64,000 bases of DNA from Takakia lepidozioides (GCA_030704615.1 CM060731.1:43834001-43898000), one strand, 5' to 3'; positions 10,831-24,630 are shown, counted from the stretch's first letter. Numbers and translations: made by a program. The notes: generated by a model not told the origin, from the sequence alone.

Positions 10831-13800
10831 GTGAACCTGCAAATGATGGATACCTATATATGTATATGACGCCAACTAAAGTTGTGAAAATGATGGATAC
10901 TTTGTCACAAGCATAGTTCTGCTGTTGACAAATATTCGAGGAGCGGTTTTCCTAAAGGTTCCCAGGGGGAGGCCAGGGGCGGCTATCCGCAAGGGCCCAC
11001 GAGCCGACTTTCTTGTAGTGACGCTTCCGTAGTGTGTTTCTTTAGGAGGACTTCGCTTCGCTAAACAGTTTTGAGGCCCATGTACGACAATTCTCGATGC
11101 AACAAAGTGCGGACGTACTTGTTGGTGACAGCTTGTATGGGGGTTCTTGCCTACATTACACATAGTCCTTACTCCTTTTACATCACCGCTTTCTGGGGTG
11201 ACCCAGGTCGAGGGACTTTGGATGAGTGATTGGAGTACGTGTGGCATCCGGTCGTCAAAATATCTCCATTAGACCTCCATATATCCTCTCACAAATGTAG
11301 GTTGTTAAGATCTTCGCCCCAAGTTGCGGAATCGGAAAATGCCACAACTTGCAAGTGAAGCCCGAGCAATAGTCTAAAAAAACTAGTGGGGAGCGCACAT
11401 TCAAAAGGATGGACCAGCGAGAACGCCAAAGTGGGCAACGCCGCGCGTGCCCGGGCCACCCTTTTCACGTGGCCCTGCCCCACCACGCGACCAGGCGTTG
11501 TGTCGGGCCGCAGGAATATGAGGCACCGTCCGCCCGTGGCTGTGCGCCTTAATTCAGGGCACTCATCCCTGCCCCGCATTTCTGCCTCCCTATCACCCCT
11601 CAGATCACCGGGCCCCACCCTCGGGTAATATTTAGCCAAAGCGCCTGCGCCAGGACCCCGCAAATATCACGCCTATAAACCTGTCCGGGCCCCTCATGCC
11701 CGGCCGGGTCGGCTGTCCGGCACCCGACCCCACTATCTAGAGGGTGGCCCACCCTCTGCACGCGCCCCCATACAACCAGGTCCTCTAAAAATCATCAACG
11801 TATTTCTTACAATTTTCATGAATATTTGAGTTCCACTATTTGCTCGTCATCGGTCCCAACTTTCGACCTTGCAGGTGCCCCCGGACGGTTTTGTCAACCG
11901 ATTCTTCCCCCCATTAGGCCCGAATAATAGGAGTAGGAAGTTGGAACCCACTAAACAAAAGATTACACAAACTTCGGGCAAGATTGAGACCGGGAGTGAT
12001 CTTCGGCTGTGCAATTTCACGCTCTTCTTCGACTGGATTCTGCGTGCGGAACGTGTTCGTTGTATCTATGGACGCTTTAGCCAGCACGCCACGCTCAAAG
12101 ATGTTTGTCAACTAACACGTTTCTGTTTACTGTATATCCATTTTAGTTTTAGATTACACTTTCGGAGCGGAAACAAAACTAGTACACTACACTACACGGC
12201 ACTGGGGATCCATCATAAGTGAAAAGAATTTTTCGCCAAATGATTTGGTCTGTTTTTATTATCGGAATCCCAGGTTAGATTAAGTTCCATTAAGTTGGAT
12301 AATCACCCCCTCCCGAAGGGGGGGATTAGGTATGGGCCGGGTGCTCGCCCCCCCTCCCTCAAATACCGAATTTATGTCTATCACGGAATTTGCCTTCAAA
12401 TGATGTTTTCTGTTTTTTTCCCCTTAACCGGTAACGTTATCATCCAAAAGCGGAAAGGCACCGGATGACGGGACATTTGTCATCCATCTCCTGACGGACG
12501 CTTTATCGATCATGGAACCAGTCCCGCAGCGGCAGCGGCCACAGCGACAGATCGGCGAGGCCGACGGGGATTTTGTGAAATGATGTCGCCCGTCGCTGTC
12601 CCGCAGCTTTTGCAGAGAAATTCCCCGCGCGGGTGACGGCGGGTGACGCCACGCCCGCCCCTGCCCCCGCCCGGCCCGCCCTACGGCCGTCCCGCGGGGT
12701 GGCGTCACCCCGCCCGTCCTTCCGTCAGACGCCCTGTTGGCGCCATTGATGGCGCTGCCCCACCCGCGCCTTGCCTTTCCGACACCCCACGTGGGCACCA
12801 TCCGGACCGTCCCATGATGGCATCGCCGCATCTGGACCGCAGCTGCAAAACAGCGCGGGCCCACGCAAATCTACATCAAAAATGGTTTGAATATGCGTCC
12901 AAAATGTGGCAGTGCATCATCGTCGTCATCATTCTGCTATTTCACAATCATCACCCCCCTCCCTCCACCCTCCATGCCTTCTTTTACCCCCGCCTCAAAT
13001 TCTTCAGACGCAGTGGGCCCGAATCGCAGTAATGGACGGGGGTGCTGCTTACGCTAAACAGTTGGAAGGGTGGGCCCAGTTTAGCTGACGTCCGAGTTGG
13101 CGGACGGGGCACCGGTCAAAGTTAGCAGCAGACGGCGATAAATGGTGTAATGGCGCCCTAACTTTAGCCGACCCCGTCTGCTGTCGTGCCATTACCGCCA
13201 TCCCTCCCTCTATGTTTTGCCTCCCCAACTTTTCTTGCTCGATCGCTCTCTCTCAGACGGTAACATTAGTATTATGAGCGCCGAGTCGGGGTGGGGGACA
13301 CGCGCGGTTAGCGAGCATAGTTAAGTTAGCGGCAGGCCTTTGGCTTGCCCAACACGACTGCCGCGCCAGAGCGGCCTCATAAAGGGCCCGGCCGAGTGGA
13401 GCCACCCGGCCAGGTTCTGCAACTACCACGTGTCCGGCTCCGGCGCTGTACTCGTCTTTCCTGTACACAGTGGGCACACGGCATATACACTGCCGGGCCC
13501 ACGTGTCCCGCCAACCGGGGTCACCCGACACAACAGACACGTGTCCTGCGACTGATGCGTGGTAACCGGCGCTCCAGGGGCGGGCTATAGCCAGGTTTCG
13601 CCGGTCAAGGGCGAGGAGGCATTAGTTCCGCGTGGTTGCGGGGGGGGGGGTAGCGCATGATTACACTCTACGCTCCACGCGCCGCACATAACCGCGTCCC
13701 GTTTTTGTGCGTGCACTGTATATATTTACGTATTTGTGGGATTTGGTTGGTTGCCCCGTGACTCCAAACGTTGCTTTTGGCATTGAAGCGCGCAGGACAA

Positions 13801-14732
13801 AGAGGCGAGGGAGGGGGAAATCCGTTGGCAATACGGTGGCGTAAGTAGCGCAGCGTCGAAGCGTGTACGGCGATGTCGTCATACACGCTGTGCGTGCTCG
13901 TGCTCCTGCCGTGGTCACCGCAGGTCAGCGTGAGCCCGCCACACGCCCTCAACCGGCTGGCAGCGGTCGGGCAGGTCAGCCTAGACCGGCTGCAGCAGAC
14001 GACTCAGCAGTTTTGAAATGGTGCGCGACGAACGACTTCCGTCGCCAACATTCATTCCAAGGCGGTTGACTAATGAATGACGACGTTCATTCAATCATAC
14101 GTCTTGACTCTCGCATCCGCTTTAACCGACAGCACCCTAACACGTGGCGAATATCGGCTCTGCAGCAACTTGGCGACTTGGCGAGGCGCGGTCGCACGTG
14201 CCGGCGTAACCCGGTCCCTGCTCGTCATTATATGCCGACTGTGCCGACTCAGCCCCGCGCCCGGGGACTGCAGACAGCGTATCTAATAGCGTATCTATAC
14301 GCAGCGTGGATGAATGGATCCGGACGCGATGAATGAATGACCCGGGCCGGGGGCAGCACGTAAAGCGTGAACCCGTGATCTGACACCCTGGGCACGTGTC
14401 GTACGCGTGTGCCGCATGGAGCGCATGCTCCAGACGTCGCAATCTACCCATCCGTTTCACCCCAACCCTTTTTACTCGGCCACGGTAACTCCACTCTTCC
14501 AAGCCTGAAACTTGGAATGTTAACGGTTTCCTCCAAAAAACAAAGAAAATGGATGAAGAAGAAATGGATGAAGCGAGCCGCGCGGTCTCATGCGGAAGAG
14601 TTAAGGAAGCGATATTCTTTCCGGTTGCCCGCCCGTCCGCGGCGACAGATACCGCATCTTCAAAAATAGCGGGCAGGGGATATTTTGCGGAGAAATGTCG
14701 GGCAGGGTTTGTGTCTAGAAGCTTCAGGGAAT

Positions 14733-14758
14733 AATCGCGGGTATTGACACCCGCGATT
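14733..14758. repeat. Perfect 10-bp-arm hairpin
   Basis: AATCGCGGGT is followed by ATTGAC and then ACCCGCGATT. It stands alone in non-coding GC-rich sequence. No function can be assigned. Confidence 0.6.
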
Positions 14759-16612
14759 TACTCCTCAACGCGCAGCCTCCGGTTACGCTAACCGTGGGAG
14801 GCAGTTATCGTAACCAGAGTGCGTGGTCGGGCAGCGCGGGCAGGCCTGCGCCGGCGGTTACTTATCTGAGCGCTCATAAAATATTACCGCGAGAGTACGG
14901 TACTGCCCGCGTAACTGCAGTACGATTAGCGTGCGGTCGTACGTAGGTTAGGGCATGAGTTAACCGGATGGGGGGGTTAGGGTACAGGGTAGCGGATGGT
15001 ATTGGCAGGGCGGGCATGATAGCGCGGTATGGGGGAGCGTACGTGTTGATTACAATCATCACCCGCGCTGCTTTTCACTTGCTCGTGTTTTTCTATGTTT
15101 CTCGCATATTATTATTATCGCACTGTAAAACTTTACGGCTGCCTCAGTGCGTCAGGCTCCCACTGCCTTGGAAAATCAAATTGCTGCTTTGCTTCCATTA
15201 TGTCTGTGTAAAAATAGCAGGCGGTTTGGGTCAAGCCTTGACTCGCTGAGGCAATGTCTGCCCCTCTTGAGCGACAAGTTAGCCTACAACTCTCCAGCGT
15301 TTGGGTTTCTAGGCTTTGTGTTGCAACGTTGTGATAAGGGAGTTGATAAGCAGGGTTTGGTTTTGCTGCTTTTGTGGTTTTCTTTCTTCCCATCTTTGAT
15401 GAATTGGGTCATGATTGCTTTGTGTTTTTGAGTTTTCTCGAACGTTGATTAGGGGTGACCTAGATCTTTGCTTGATTTTGTGCTTTTCTTGTTTGGGCGG
15501 AGACTGGAGAGGAAGTGTGCGAAGAGAGAGAGTGATAGTTAGTGGGGGGGCAGGAAATGATGCGTGAGAAGTGGAGAGCCGGGAGAGATGTTGAAAATCC
15601 AAGGGAGTGTCCGGTACAATAAAGCAGGGTCGTAAACACGAGTAAGAAATAGATCTAGGAGCTGGATTGGCATGCAAAATAGATTCGTAACGCTTGCTGT
15701 AATGCCAAGGAAGGACCCTCACTCATTCCTACACTTTGCTGGGTATTATTATTGTTATGACCATGCGTGCCATCATTCCTCTCCCCTCCCTCCATCCCTC
15801 ACTTGACTCGGCCAAATCCATGCGCTTGATGTTGTCGCTAATCCGTATCGATCACGCATTAACCTAAATTAAGCTCAACGAACTTGGGGAAAGCATTTAT
15901 ATCGCTCAACGCAAGGGGCCTTTACTCGCTTCTCAATGTGGGTTGCTGAGTTAGCGGCCGACCGAAGTACTGTTGGTGGCAGTGCTTCTTGAGCTTCTTA
16001 ATCCAGCCCCTCTTAATCTCGCTTAACTTAGCCCAGGCCATGACATCATGAGCATTATGACACCATTACTCTCGCACTCCATTCACCAACACAGGTTGTC
16101 TGGCAGGCAAGGCAAACAAAACCCCTACGTACTGCAGGTTCGCCTTCGACGAAACAACCATCATTGGCGAATCCACCCGAAAGCAGAGATTATCACAACC
16201 CCGTATGCCAAGTTAATGACTGCGCTCTTAAAACACGCCAAGAGACATGATGACATCATCCCGGATTCTGCAAGCATATGCCTGCACTCCTCTTGAAGGT
16301 AAATCCTCATTAGTCCCCAGGGATTAAAGCACGGCATTAACCCACACACTCTTACTGCCGCACTTTGTTCGCTTACCCACATCATCACACTTCACTAACT
16401 GCACAATTCCTAGCGTTAGCTCTCTGTACTAATCCTCCATTAAACCCAACTCCAAAGCCTGCCTTCAGTCCCTCTTAAATTCATTGTCTCCCTGCAACAT
16501 ACTACGAGTTTATACTCCAAGTACTACTGCTGCAAGCAGGGTATCTTGCCAGATACTCTGCCCTTAATTGTCAACCGGTCAATACTACTAGCCTTGAGAC
16601 CCTGGCAGGGAT

Positions 16613-16795
16613 GAAACCCATTTCTCTTTCTCATGCCAGGAACTAAAACTCAGAAATGAAACCCATTTCTCCTTAACATGCGAGGAAGTGAAACTCACAG
16701 AGATGGAAACCATTTCTCCTTCTCATGCTGAACTGAAACTCACAGAGATGAGAAACTATTTCTCTTTCTCATGCTCGGAACCTCCATCCATCTCC
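16613..16795. repeat. Tandem repeat, about 45-47 bp unit, four copies
   Basis: Units begin near 16,613, 16,658, 16,705 and 16,750. Each has GAAACCCATTTCTC-like sequence, then TCATGC and AACTCA blocks. Copies diverge by several bases and the last one is partial. Confidence 0.75.
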
Positions 16796-16799
16796 AACA

Positions 16800-19022
16800 C
16801 TTGTCGCTGTGTTGATCCGAATGACCGACTCATCTCTTTAGAAAAGTGGGACTATTTGGGATGGTCTGTCTTTTGGAAAGGGCCCTGTAAACCAAAGGTA
16901 TTGATATGATGGAAAGGATACAGAAAAGGAGCACAGTTCTCTAGAAAGATGCAAGTTTGGTGGGTCAAGTGCATACACAGAGCTTTGCATGGATCCCATT
17001 TGTGCCCACATTGTTGGTTTTCTACAAAGCATTGTTGTTGTGTATGTCTGATTAAGGTCTGTTTACTGGGTCTCTATTGTACAACATTGACCTGTTATTC
17101 CAACTCTGTTGACCTTTTCTTTGGGTTCTCGTTAGAACAAGTCTTTGAAGATATCTACCCCAGCAAGCAAGGGTAAGGTACATTCATCCCATCATACAGG
17201 ATATTCCATCACGATATGCCGGAATATGATATGACTAGCATATATGTCAACAAACTAGCACTTGGTCGATTCCACTTGGATGTTGGATATACAAACAATC
17301 TATCACTGGCTACTAGACAAACACATTCATCCAAGAATCTAAGTTGGGTACAAACAATTATCATCGGATTTGACATATTCATCCAATCATTGGAGTGGAT
17401 AGATATGGCCATTCATCCACGAGACAGAGTCATCCAATCATTGGGAGTGGATAGACGTGCTCATCCACGGCCCCTGTCGGCAGGCGGCCGCGGAAACCCA
17501 ATTGTCGTTCCTGTTGTTGGTGTTATTAAAAATATGATTTACTATTATATGAATTCTAACATAATATGATGATAGGCGATAATTGATGGCGAAACCGTGC
17601 GCGGGTGAGCCCTTATCATTGCGTCCGCGCACAGTTTCGCGGCAGTTTCGCCCGCTGCTTCCTCTGCGTTGACAGTTGCGCGCTGACGCCGTGGCGAAAC
17701 CGGCGGCGATAGCGTGAAGGCATCACGATTCACGAGGGCGGGCCGGTGATGATAACGTATCACGTGCCAGGCTATCTGCGCCACGCCTTATCCGCCCACG
17801 CTCCCTCTCACTGTTTTCCTTTTCTTTTTTCTTACCTCGCACGATACCCTCGTTTTTGTTTGTTTGTTTGTTTCTTGGATGGGGTCGTCCAGTAAGTCGG
17901 ATGCTTGCTTCGTGCTTCCTGTGGTTCAAAGCTTTGGTTTCTTTCAAGTGTTGGTTTGTTGGCTCTCTTCTACAGAAGAGAGACGTTGCAACATGTTGAA
18001 GTTAATGGAGCAAATATGGTCAAACGACCTTACACCGTGTCAAGGCTCCCATTGGTGTGTTGTGCTGAGTCATCCCCCTTATTAATCTCACTTCCCCTTA
18101 TGTTCGGCAATTGCAAAAGAGCCCATTGCCGTTTGAGGCTTGCTTGTTTGTATGGTGAGCTAGGGTTCGGGCAACTCTCTCTTCCAGAACAAATACCTAG
18201 CAGGGAAATGGTTCCTACTTTCAGAAGCTCAAGTCAAGTTAGACAGGGGCTGGGCTGGGCTGTTGAAAACATTTCAAGCCTCAGCAACAGGACCGCAATG
18301 GTGCTCAGCATGGTGCTCAGTACAAGATGGTTGGTGTGCCTTTTCGAGGCTCACATGGTTGCCATACTTGCAAAATACTTTGATCCAGACACTCCTGGTG
18401 GGGGGCATCTCTGGAGCTTTCACTTGTGAAAAGTTCAGGTGGCCGTTTTTGGAGTAGAGAAGAGACAACTGTGTACTAGCAGTGTTCACATAATCTGTGC
18501 ATTTTGAGCACAATGTAGATGGAGCTGGATATTGGCGCTGATCTGAGGTGGTGGAGAAAACAAAACTGGGCTGTGTTTCACCTTTGTCAATTGCTGGCAG
18601 AACGAAGTGATGAGGGGAAGTTGGCTCATGGCACATGTTTTGTGATGTTTAGGAAGGAACTGAAAAGAGGGAAGAAAATGTCAAACTGGTCTGACTCAAA
18701 AGAATGTCAGCCACCCTTTCATATATACCAGAGATAGCATTGCACCATATCCTAACCTGGTCCGACTTGCCACCAGATCTCCTTGAGTAAAATGGGTAGC
18801 TAATTATCAACAACTACACGAGTATACCAGAACCCTACAATAATTACAAGTTCGACATTACACAGCTACATTTATGGACAAACATGTGCAAGAGAGAGAG
18901 ACCTTCCCTACAGAACATTGGCAGTAACCTTGTAAGCTCCATGGGATACTAACTCTTAGCAAGCTGACTAGGGCATCGGGGTGCAGAAAGTGACAGAAAA
19001 GGACAGTTGACAGTATCTACTA
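16800..19022. other. Intergenic region left of the MAEA gene
   Basis: No gene is recognised. Repeated short blocks containing CATCCAATCATTGG and GGAGTGGATAGA occur at about 17,370-17,470. A GTTT simple repeat lies at about 17,851-17,874. A minus-strand open frame at 18,274-18,636 has ordinary composition but no known motif. The 3' UTR of the MAEA gene should lie just left of 19,023. Confidence 0.5.
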
Positions 19023-21607
19023 TCAGGAAATGTAGGCCTTCGCAAGGTCAGTGAAATTGCAAACAGCGCCAGTCCTTGGGCATGTCACTTTGCCTTGATT
19101 CCTCCTGGCCATGTCTTCCAATGCCTGCAGGTTGCGATGGATTTACCTCACAAGTACCAGGGCTGTAAAACAGTGCCAAATAAGCAGGAAAAACAGCTCT
19201 AAGGCATTCATAGAGAAACAAGTGACATCTTCTTGCACTGATATCCACTGTTATGGTACTCCTAACGTCACATACCTCCCACAAGTACAGCATCTCCCTA
19301 GGGTCCCAACTTTAAGGAGGCCCTGATAGTCCAGTACATCATCAGCACTGGGACTAACCTTGCGGCTGTACACATAACCATTGGGCAGCACCAAGGGAGG
19401 GTTGTCCTCGTTCATCAGCTCCTTCGAAATATAGCAGACAAGCTTACTATGGATATGCTTTGCAAACGGCAGGGGTTCTGCAAGCTGCCGAAATGTCTCC
19501 TGTGAAAGTGGGTCCTCTTTTGTGCACCCCTCCTCATAGCAAAATCTGCCATGAATTGGTCAAGGGCAAAATTGTAGACTGACAATGCTTGTTTCCAGGC
19601 AATGACACACCTGTTGTTATGTATATACACTAACCCATACATCTCACCCCTTCCCCACCACTCTGTCGTGCCAGCATGCTGCTCCCAGTTAGCCAAAAAA
19701 AATATTGCAGGACAGTGAGGAAGGCATGACATGCTCCATGCAGCCTGAAAGATTACAGCAATCCCCTCATGGGGTGTCTCATTTCTTTCTGCACTCTCTC
19801 GCTGTATATTTGCATATATCCTATATATTCTGCTTTCTCTTGTCCCCTAAGCTCTTTCAGCTTTCCATGAATGCTATTAAGTCTCTTTTCTTTCTTTCTT
19901 TCTTTCTTTCTCTCTTTTATCTCTCAAGGGGGGATACGGAGTCTTCAGAGCAGAGAGCCCCGCCTGGAGGTGGATGTTGAGAAGGGGTTCTAGTGTCATG
20001 CCATACAGCTTGTAGAATTCATGCTTGAACTGCTGTATCAAATTCTCCCATTGCTGTGCGTCAAAGAGGATCTGCATCCACTCAGTGCTGAGAGGTCAGA
20101 CATGTTGAGTTTCCCTTTCCCAGCTGGATTAATCCACTGAAGGGAGGCGGACAGCATACTCTTGGTTTCAACTGCTGCCACAGCCCAGCATAGGAGGGTC
20201 CTGAAATCCCAGGCTAACTCATTCTAACTCTACAGGAGGCCCAAGAGACACAAGTGGAACAACAGACACACAGAAAATACACAGTAGAACCACAGCAACC
20301 AAAGCTTCAGCATTGCATGGAGTGGAGATACAGGTAAGCTCCTAAACACTTTTGAGTCATCTTATCCTCTATAAGCGACAAAGGGAGAATGAGCAGGGAG
20401 GTACCTTGTAACCGGCGCAGTCTGTGTTGCTCTTGAAGGCCAGGGTGGCCATGGCCTGCTGCAATTCCTTCATGTTGGTGGCCCCCCATGATGCCAGGTA
20501 CTTGCGTGCATACATTATGGCATCCATCATACGCTCAGCACGCACGAGCTCTATGAACTCTTGCAGTCTCAGCTTGAACTCAAACTTACTCTGAATGCAC
20601 AGGCCACCACAACCCCCGACAAGCGAGAAGCCATGGGTATAGCACCATAAGGTTTGAAGTTAAACAAGAATAATGATCAGCCTACTAGTCCTCAACATTT
20701 CAGATGATATGTTTGGTTGTTTTTACAAATGCAGTCCTTCAGGTCAAAATCGTTGGCAATCAACTACTCAATCATACTGAGAAGATATTGAAAGCACCTT
20801 AGCCTTTTTTAGCTTTGACTTATTTTCAGCACACCATGCAAGTGCTTCAGAGCAGTCCTTGTTGCGCAGTGCCTCCACCACTTTGCGCGCATCCAAAAAT
20901 ATATCTATGTCCACTAGTTCCTGCAAACCACCCGTGTGAGAGAATGTACCCATAAGAAGTTGTTTGCCATAGCCTTGTGGCCATAGACCCCAGTTTGGGC
21001 AGAAAAGAGTGAACAGACACTACCTTTGTGAGGGGCTCACTCCAGTAGTGGGACTTACATGTGTGTGTGTGTGTCTGTGTGTGAGAGTGTACTCATAAGG
21101 CATGGTTTGTCGTAGCCTTGTGGCCATGGACCCCGCACCCAGTTTGAGCGGAACACAAAGGTACAGAAACTACCTTTGTCAGGGGCTGACGCCAGTAGTA
21201 TGACTTACCTTGCAACATACAATTGATCCGAGTTTTCCAGATATCCTTTAGAAATCCCTTCACACAAACATCAATCTGCTGTGTGTCACATGCCCAATAA
21301 CTGGACCCCAAAAGGGCCTGGGCTTTTGGCTCAGCCTTGAAATTTCAAAGTTGGTACACAGAGGTACAGGAACAAATCCCTTGATGGATTTGAAGAGGGT
21401 GTCTCTCTGGTGAGAGTACCCAGGACAATAAATCAGAAAGTGGATATTGTCTTCAGGTTGCCCGCACAACGAGCAGTTGCAATCCCCATTTCCTCTCTGC
21501 GTCAGTTTGCTGTTCGACGGTAGGCTTCCCGCACTGATTTTAAAGTTTTCTCCCTAACATCATTCTCATCAGACAATTTCCTGGCAACAGACTGTGCGCG
21601 CGCGCGC

Positions 21608-21650
<43 letters not shown>

Positions 21651-23609
21651 AGAAGGAAAAATAAATAAACTTCATAACATCCACAGGAATCTGAAAGAGA
21701 ATATGGGACAAAAGATAGTAGGAATATTACAAGTATTACGTCTGCAGAACGGCCCACCTAACCCAAGGCATAAAGAACAAAACAGAACCACAGAACTATG
21801 CGAGAGAGGTAGATACTGGGCAAGTACACCAGACACCGTGGCCTTACAAGACCAACCACATGAAATTAGCCCCTTCCAGTTGAGAGAGAGTTTTAGTATG
21901 GAGCTTCTCGGACTGAATCAAACAGCAACAGTCTGTTCGATGATTTCCAAGAGGGACGCTTCTTGAACATGTACAAACTACAATAATCAGGCTAAAAATG
22001 CGATTCTTTTTTCCCAGCTAAATTGATTCAGTTTACAGAGACAGGCAGATTACTGATAAGTTTGAACTTCAGCTTAGTACCCAACAAGGGGAGGCCCTAT
22101 AGGTTAGAGAGTCATTGCCATTCCCTCCTACTATGTCGGCGGGAGGCCCAACCCACGCGACACAAAAGAACCACAGAACAAACAAATAATAGAAGCACAG
22201 AAAAATTTGTACTCAAAGCTGAAGCATTGCACGAAGAGAGAGGACACGAAGAACGTCCACGTGTTGGGTGGGGGGTGGGGAGGGCCTTTAGGAAGAGTAG
22301 AACAACAATAGAAAATCACACCGAAAGACTCCCTCCTGCAGGTTAAGTTGCCAAGCAAGAAATCTATTATATCCACAAAGGCCCAGAGGGCAGAGGAAGG
22401 GAGACAGAAAGAGCAACCTGAAGATTATTGGACTGGGCAAGCTTGAGGGCCGTGTCATAGTACGAGGAGCGAAGCATATAGTCTACAAGAATACGTTCAA
22501 CGCGCATACTGTTCCAGCTGACCTCACTTTCTTTTCCTCCCATTCGCTGCAACATGCTTAAATGGTCCAGCCTGGCACGACACCTCTGCACCTGCACTTG
22601 CTCGCTCTTGTTGCTCTCATCCAGCTGCCATGCCAATAACCATTCCTTTTCATAATTTGCAGACACAGAAAAGACATCATTTCACCAGTTCTACCTCTCA
22701 AAGCTTCAGTGTGGAGATACCTGGGCTAAGCCTACAAGCCTACCTTCCGCTTAAGGCCTTGCAATCGTGAGACCAAGGATGTAAGATGTTGCACAGCCTC
22801 CTCTTTGGACATGTCCTTGTCTACAGCATCTGCAACTCCTGCCACCACAGCACTCACCTCCTTCTCCACCAGCCGTGTGCTGGCACGCATGGCCTTCTTC
22901 AAGTGCTCATATGGCACCTTCACCCATTAAACAAAAACAGACAAGTAGGTAACAAACCAGTCATCGCATTTCTTGGCTAGTCTGGCTCTGAATAAATTTG
23001 CAGCCATCAAGATAGAGAAACTCTTCGGCTGACAAAAATGCCCAGTATGCACAGAAATTTGCTATATCCCCAATGTTAATTGCTTGCAATCTTGCCTATA
23101 GTAATTGCCTTGACTAATCATGTTTTAGATGCCAAACTCTGGAGAAACAAACTCAGCATAAATTACAGAAGAAATAATCTAAGAAAGTTTACAAAGAATA
23201 ATCGATTCTTCCAAAACATGCAACCGTTTGGCGATAGAATGTACATCAGCTACTGAGGGAAGTTACAGGAGGAGAGGGCGTAGGGGAGGAAATGCTGACT
23301 GGAGGACCAAACTATGCACACTTGCAGGTAAATCAAACCAAGCATCAACCAATGGTCCAACTGCACCTCGGCGCCATCTACCACTGGAAAATATGATTGG
23401 CCCCCCAAGTATCCTTAAGTCATAATACTAACCTTCACCAGCTGGTGCTCGAGCTTGAGGGACTCAGACAAATGGTCATTGAGGCGCACCGCCGGGAGGG
23501 GTGCCACCACTACTGGAGGTGTTGTCGTTGTCCCATTATTTGTCACTGGGATATCAGTCTCCATTCCTTCTTTTATTGCTTTTTTCGGTTGCCGGAAACC
23601 TTTGTGCAT
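19023..23609 (-). CDS. MAEA/Gid9-type subunit of the CTLH (GID) E3 ubiquitin ligase, eight exons
   Basis: This 429-aa protein is encoded by exons 23609-23433, 22917-22744, 22624-22418, 20920-20798, 20590-20405, 20071-19938, 19545-19359 and 19124-19023. All introns are GT-AG and the joined frame has no break. The N-terminal helical part (SESLKLEHQLVK, VEKEVSAVVAGVADAVDK) is followed by a LisH motif near residues 158-190 (RILVDYMLRSSYYDTA) and a CTLH domain (EALAWCAENKSKLKK). A CRA region follows (KLYGMTLEPLLNI, QAGLSALKTP). The C-terminal RING-like region (residues about 335-429) has GCTKEDPLS and CPRTGAVC. In the family, MAEA pairs with RMD5 as the catalytic core of the CTLH ligase in nucleus and cytosol. 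An in-frame TAG precedes the ATG; a second Met lies at residue 16. Intron 3 is enlarged by LINE copies B and C. The length fits the plant homologues. Confidence 0.95.
19887..19915. repeat. TTTC microsatellite in intron 6 of the MAEA gene
   Basis: A run of TTTC units lies on the plus strand within the intron between exons 20071-19938 and 19545-19359. Confidence 0.85.
20953..21057 (-). mobile_element. LINE copy B, short and diverged
   Basis: This is a fragment of about 105 bp of the common 3' tail (TTGTTTGCCATAGCC... block), inserted after GTGTGAGAGAA in intron 3 of the MAEA gene. It ends in a GT-rich microsatellite that also flanks copy C. Confidence 0.65.
21086..21600 (-). mobile_element. 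LINE copy C, 5' truncated, in intron 3 of the MAEA gene
   Basis: The 3' end TGTACTCATAAG (plus strand) starts at 21,086. The minus strand encodes the same zinc-binding tail as copies A and D (CGQPEDNIHFLIYC, HQRD) and, further 5', a LSDENDVREK stretch that matches copy D. The right boundary merges into a compound microsatellite that resembles the TGTGTGTGAGAG flank on the left. This suggests that the target duplication lay in simple sequence. The reading frame is interrupted by stops. Confidence 0.75.
21596..21648. repeat. Compound (CG)n(TG)n(AG)n microsatellite
   Basis: Three dinucleotide runs follow one another at the 5' boundary of LINE copy C. Confidence 0.95.
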
Positions 23610-23639
23610 AAACTATCAAGTTGACTCTCCTAAGCGTCC

Positions 23640-24480
23640 ATGCCCCTAGCAATTTGCTGGGCTTGCAGTCCCATCAGCGTGTGTGGCTTTCAGACCCACT
23701 GCAATCATACCGTCTGGTTAGAAGCATCAATATTGCATAATTCAGCCCTAGGGTGTGCCCTATCTTCCTTCTATCTGTTGAGGGAGAGGAGAGAGGGGGA
23801 GGCGTTAAGACTAGCTCTGCTTGTAACTGTAGGAACGTCAGCGAACAAAAACTTGGAAGACCTGAACGCCAACCCATCCAGAAAAGAAAACAGAGGCTCC
23901 GAGTATGTCCATAACCTGAAGCCCATGCAGCCAGATCCAATCACTCATTGCTTATGTTGAAGCAACCGGATGCTAATTGGTCTGAGTGCTACAACATTAC
24001 GAGACTCTGCTCTTCTGTTCTCTTCTCTACTCTCTTCTGTTCTCTCCAGTTTAAGAACCAGCGTATCCCTTCCACCACCAATTCTACCATACCTAGATTA
24101 TGTCCCTAGCACCGTAGCAACAGAAGGTTGACAGCCAGTGCATCTGTGCACCTCCTACTGCAAGTCATCGTGCAGGCACTACCGATCCAATCTCCTGATT
24201 CCTGTTCCAGCAGAAACCCTGATCCTTAAGCGTGCAAGACAAGCAATAATGTAATGAAACCCTAATACTCATGGCAACCTGCCATACCCTAATTCCTTTT
24301 CACGCAATTTCATGAGAAATGTGAGAGACCTTAGAAGGCCATGGCTTACCTATTTCTTAGGGAAGATAATAGAAATGAGGTAAGAACTTAATGCACACGT
24401 GCAACCTCTGAGAGGATGGTAGCCAGTATGTCAAATCTTCCCCACCCTCTCTTGAGACTGACATGGAATTGAAGGAATGT
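23640..24480. promoter_or_regulatory. Upstream flank of the MAEA gene
   Basis: This stretch lies 5' of the MAEA start on the minus strand. It contains a pyrimidine-rich tract on the plus strand at about 24,007-24,052, which is purine-rich on the gene strand and is typical of plant 5' leaders. No separate gene is recognised. Confidence 0.35.
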
Positions 24481-24496
24481 AAACTCATGTAAACTT

Positions 24497-24630
24497 GGGG
24501 TTACACAATGGGGGAGTGTAACTCCACTTGGGGTTACACGATGAGATGTGTAACTCCACTCGGGGTTACACGATGAGATGTGTAACTCCACTCGGGGGTT
24601 ACAACAAAATGGAGTCCACTCGGTGTAACT
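24497..24630. repeat. Tandem repeat, 32-bp unit, about four copies
   Basis: Units of the form GGGGTTACACGATGAGATGT followed by GTAACTCCACTC repeat in line. The two central units are identical and the outer ones are diverged. Confidence 0.85.

Larger units (their letters stand above)
8001..16600. other. GC-rich intergenic region without recognisable genes
   Basis: About 8.6 kb, locally very GC- and CpG-rich, especially at 12,400-14,900. All open frames are short, overlap one another and show no protein family. Small features include TCCA repeats near 8,489-8,505, a G run near 13,640, an inverted repeat GGTGACGCCAC at 12,642-12,652 with its complement at 12,699-12,709, and a perfect 10-bp-arm hairpin at 14,733-14,758. 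A SINE-like stretch lies at about 10,560-10,830. Confidence 0.6.

Noticed and set aside
12424-14069. Several Arg/Pro/Ala-rich ORFs on both strands
   Set aside because: They overlap one another in GC-rich sequence and show composition-driven residues only.
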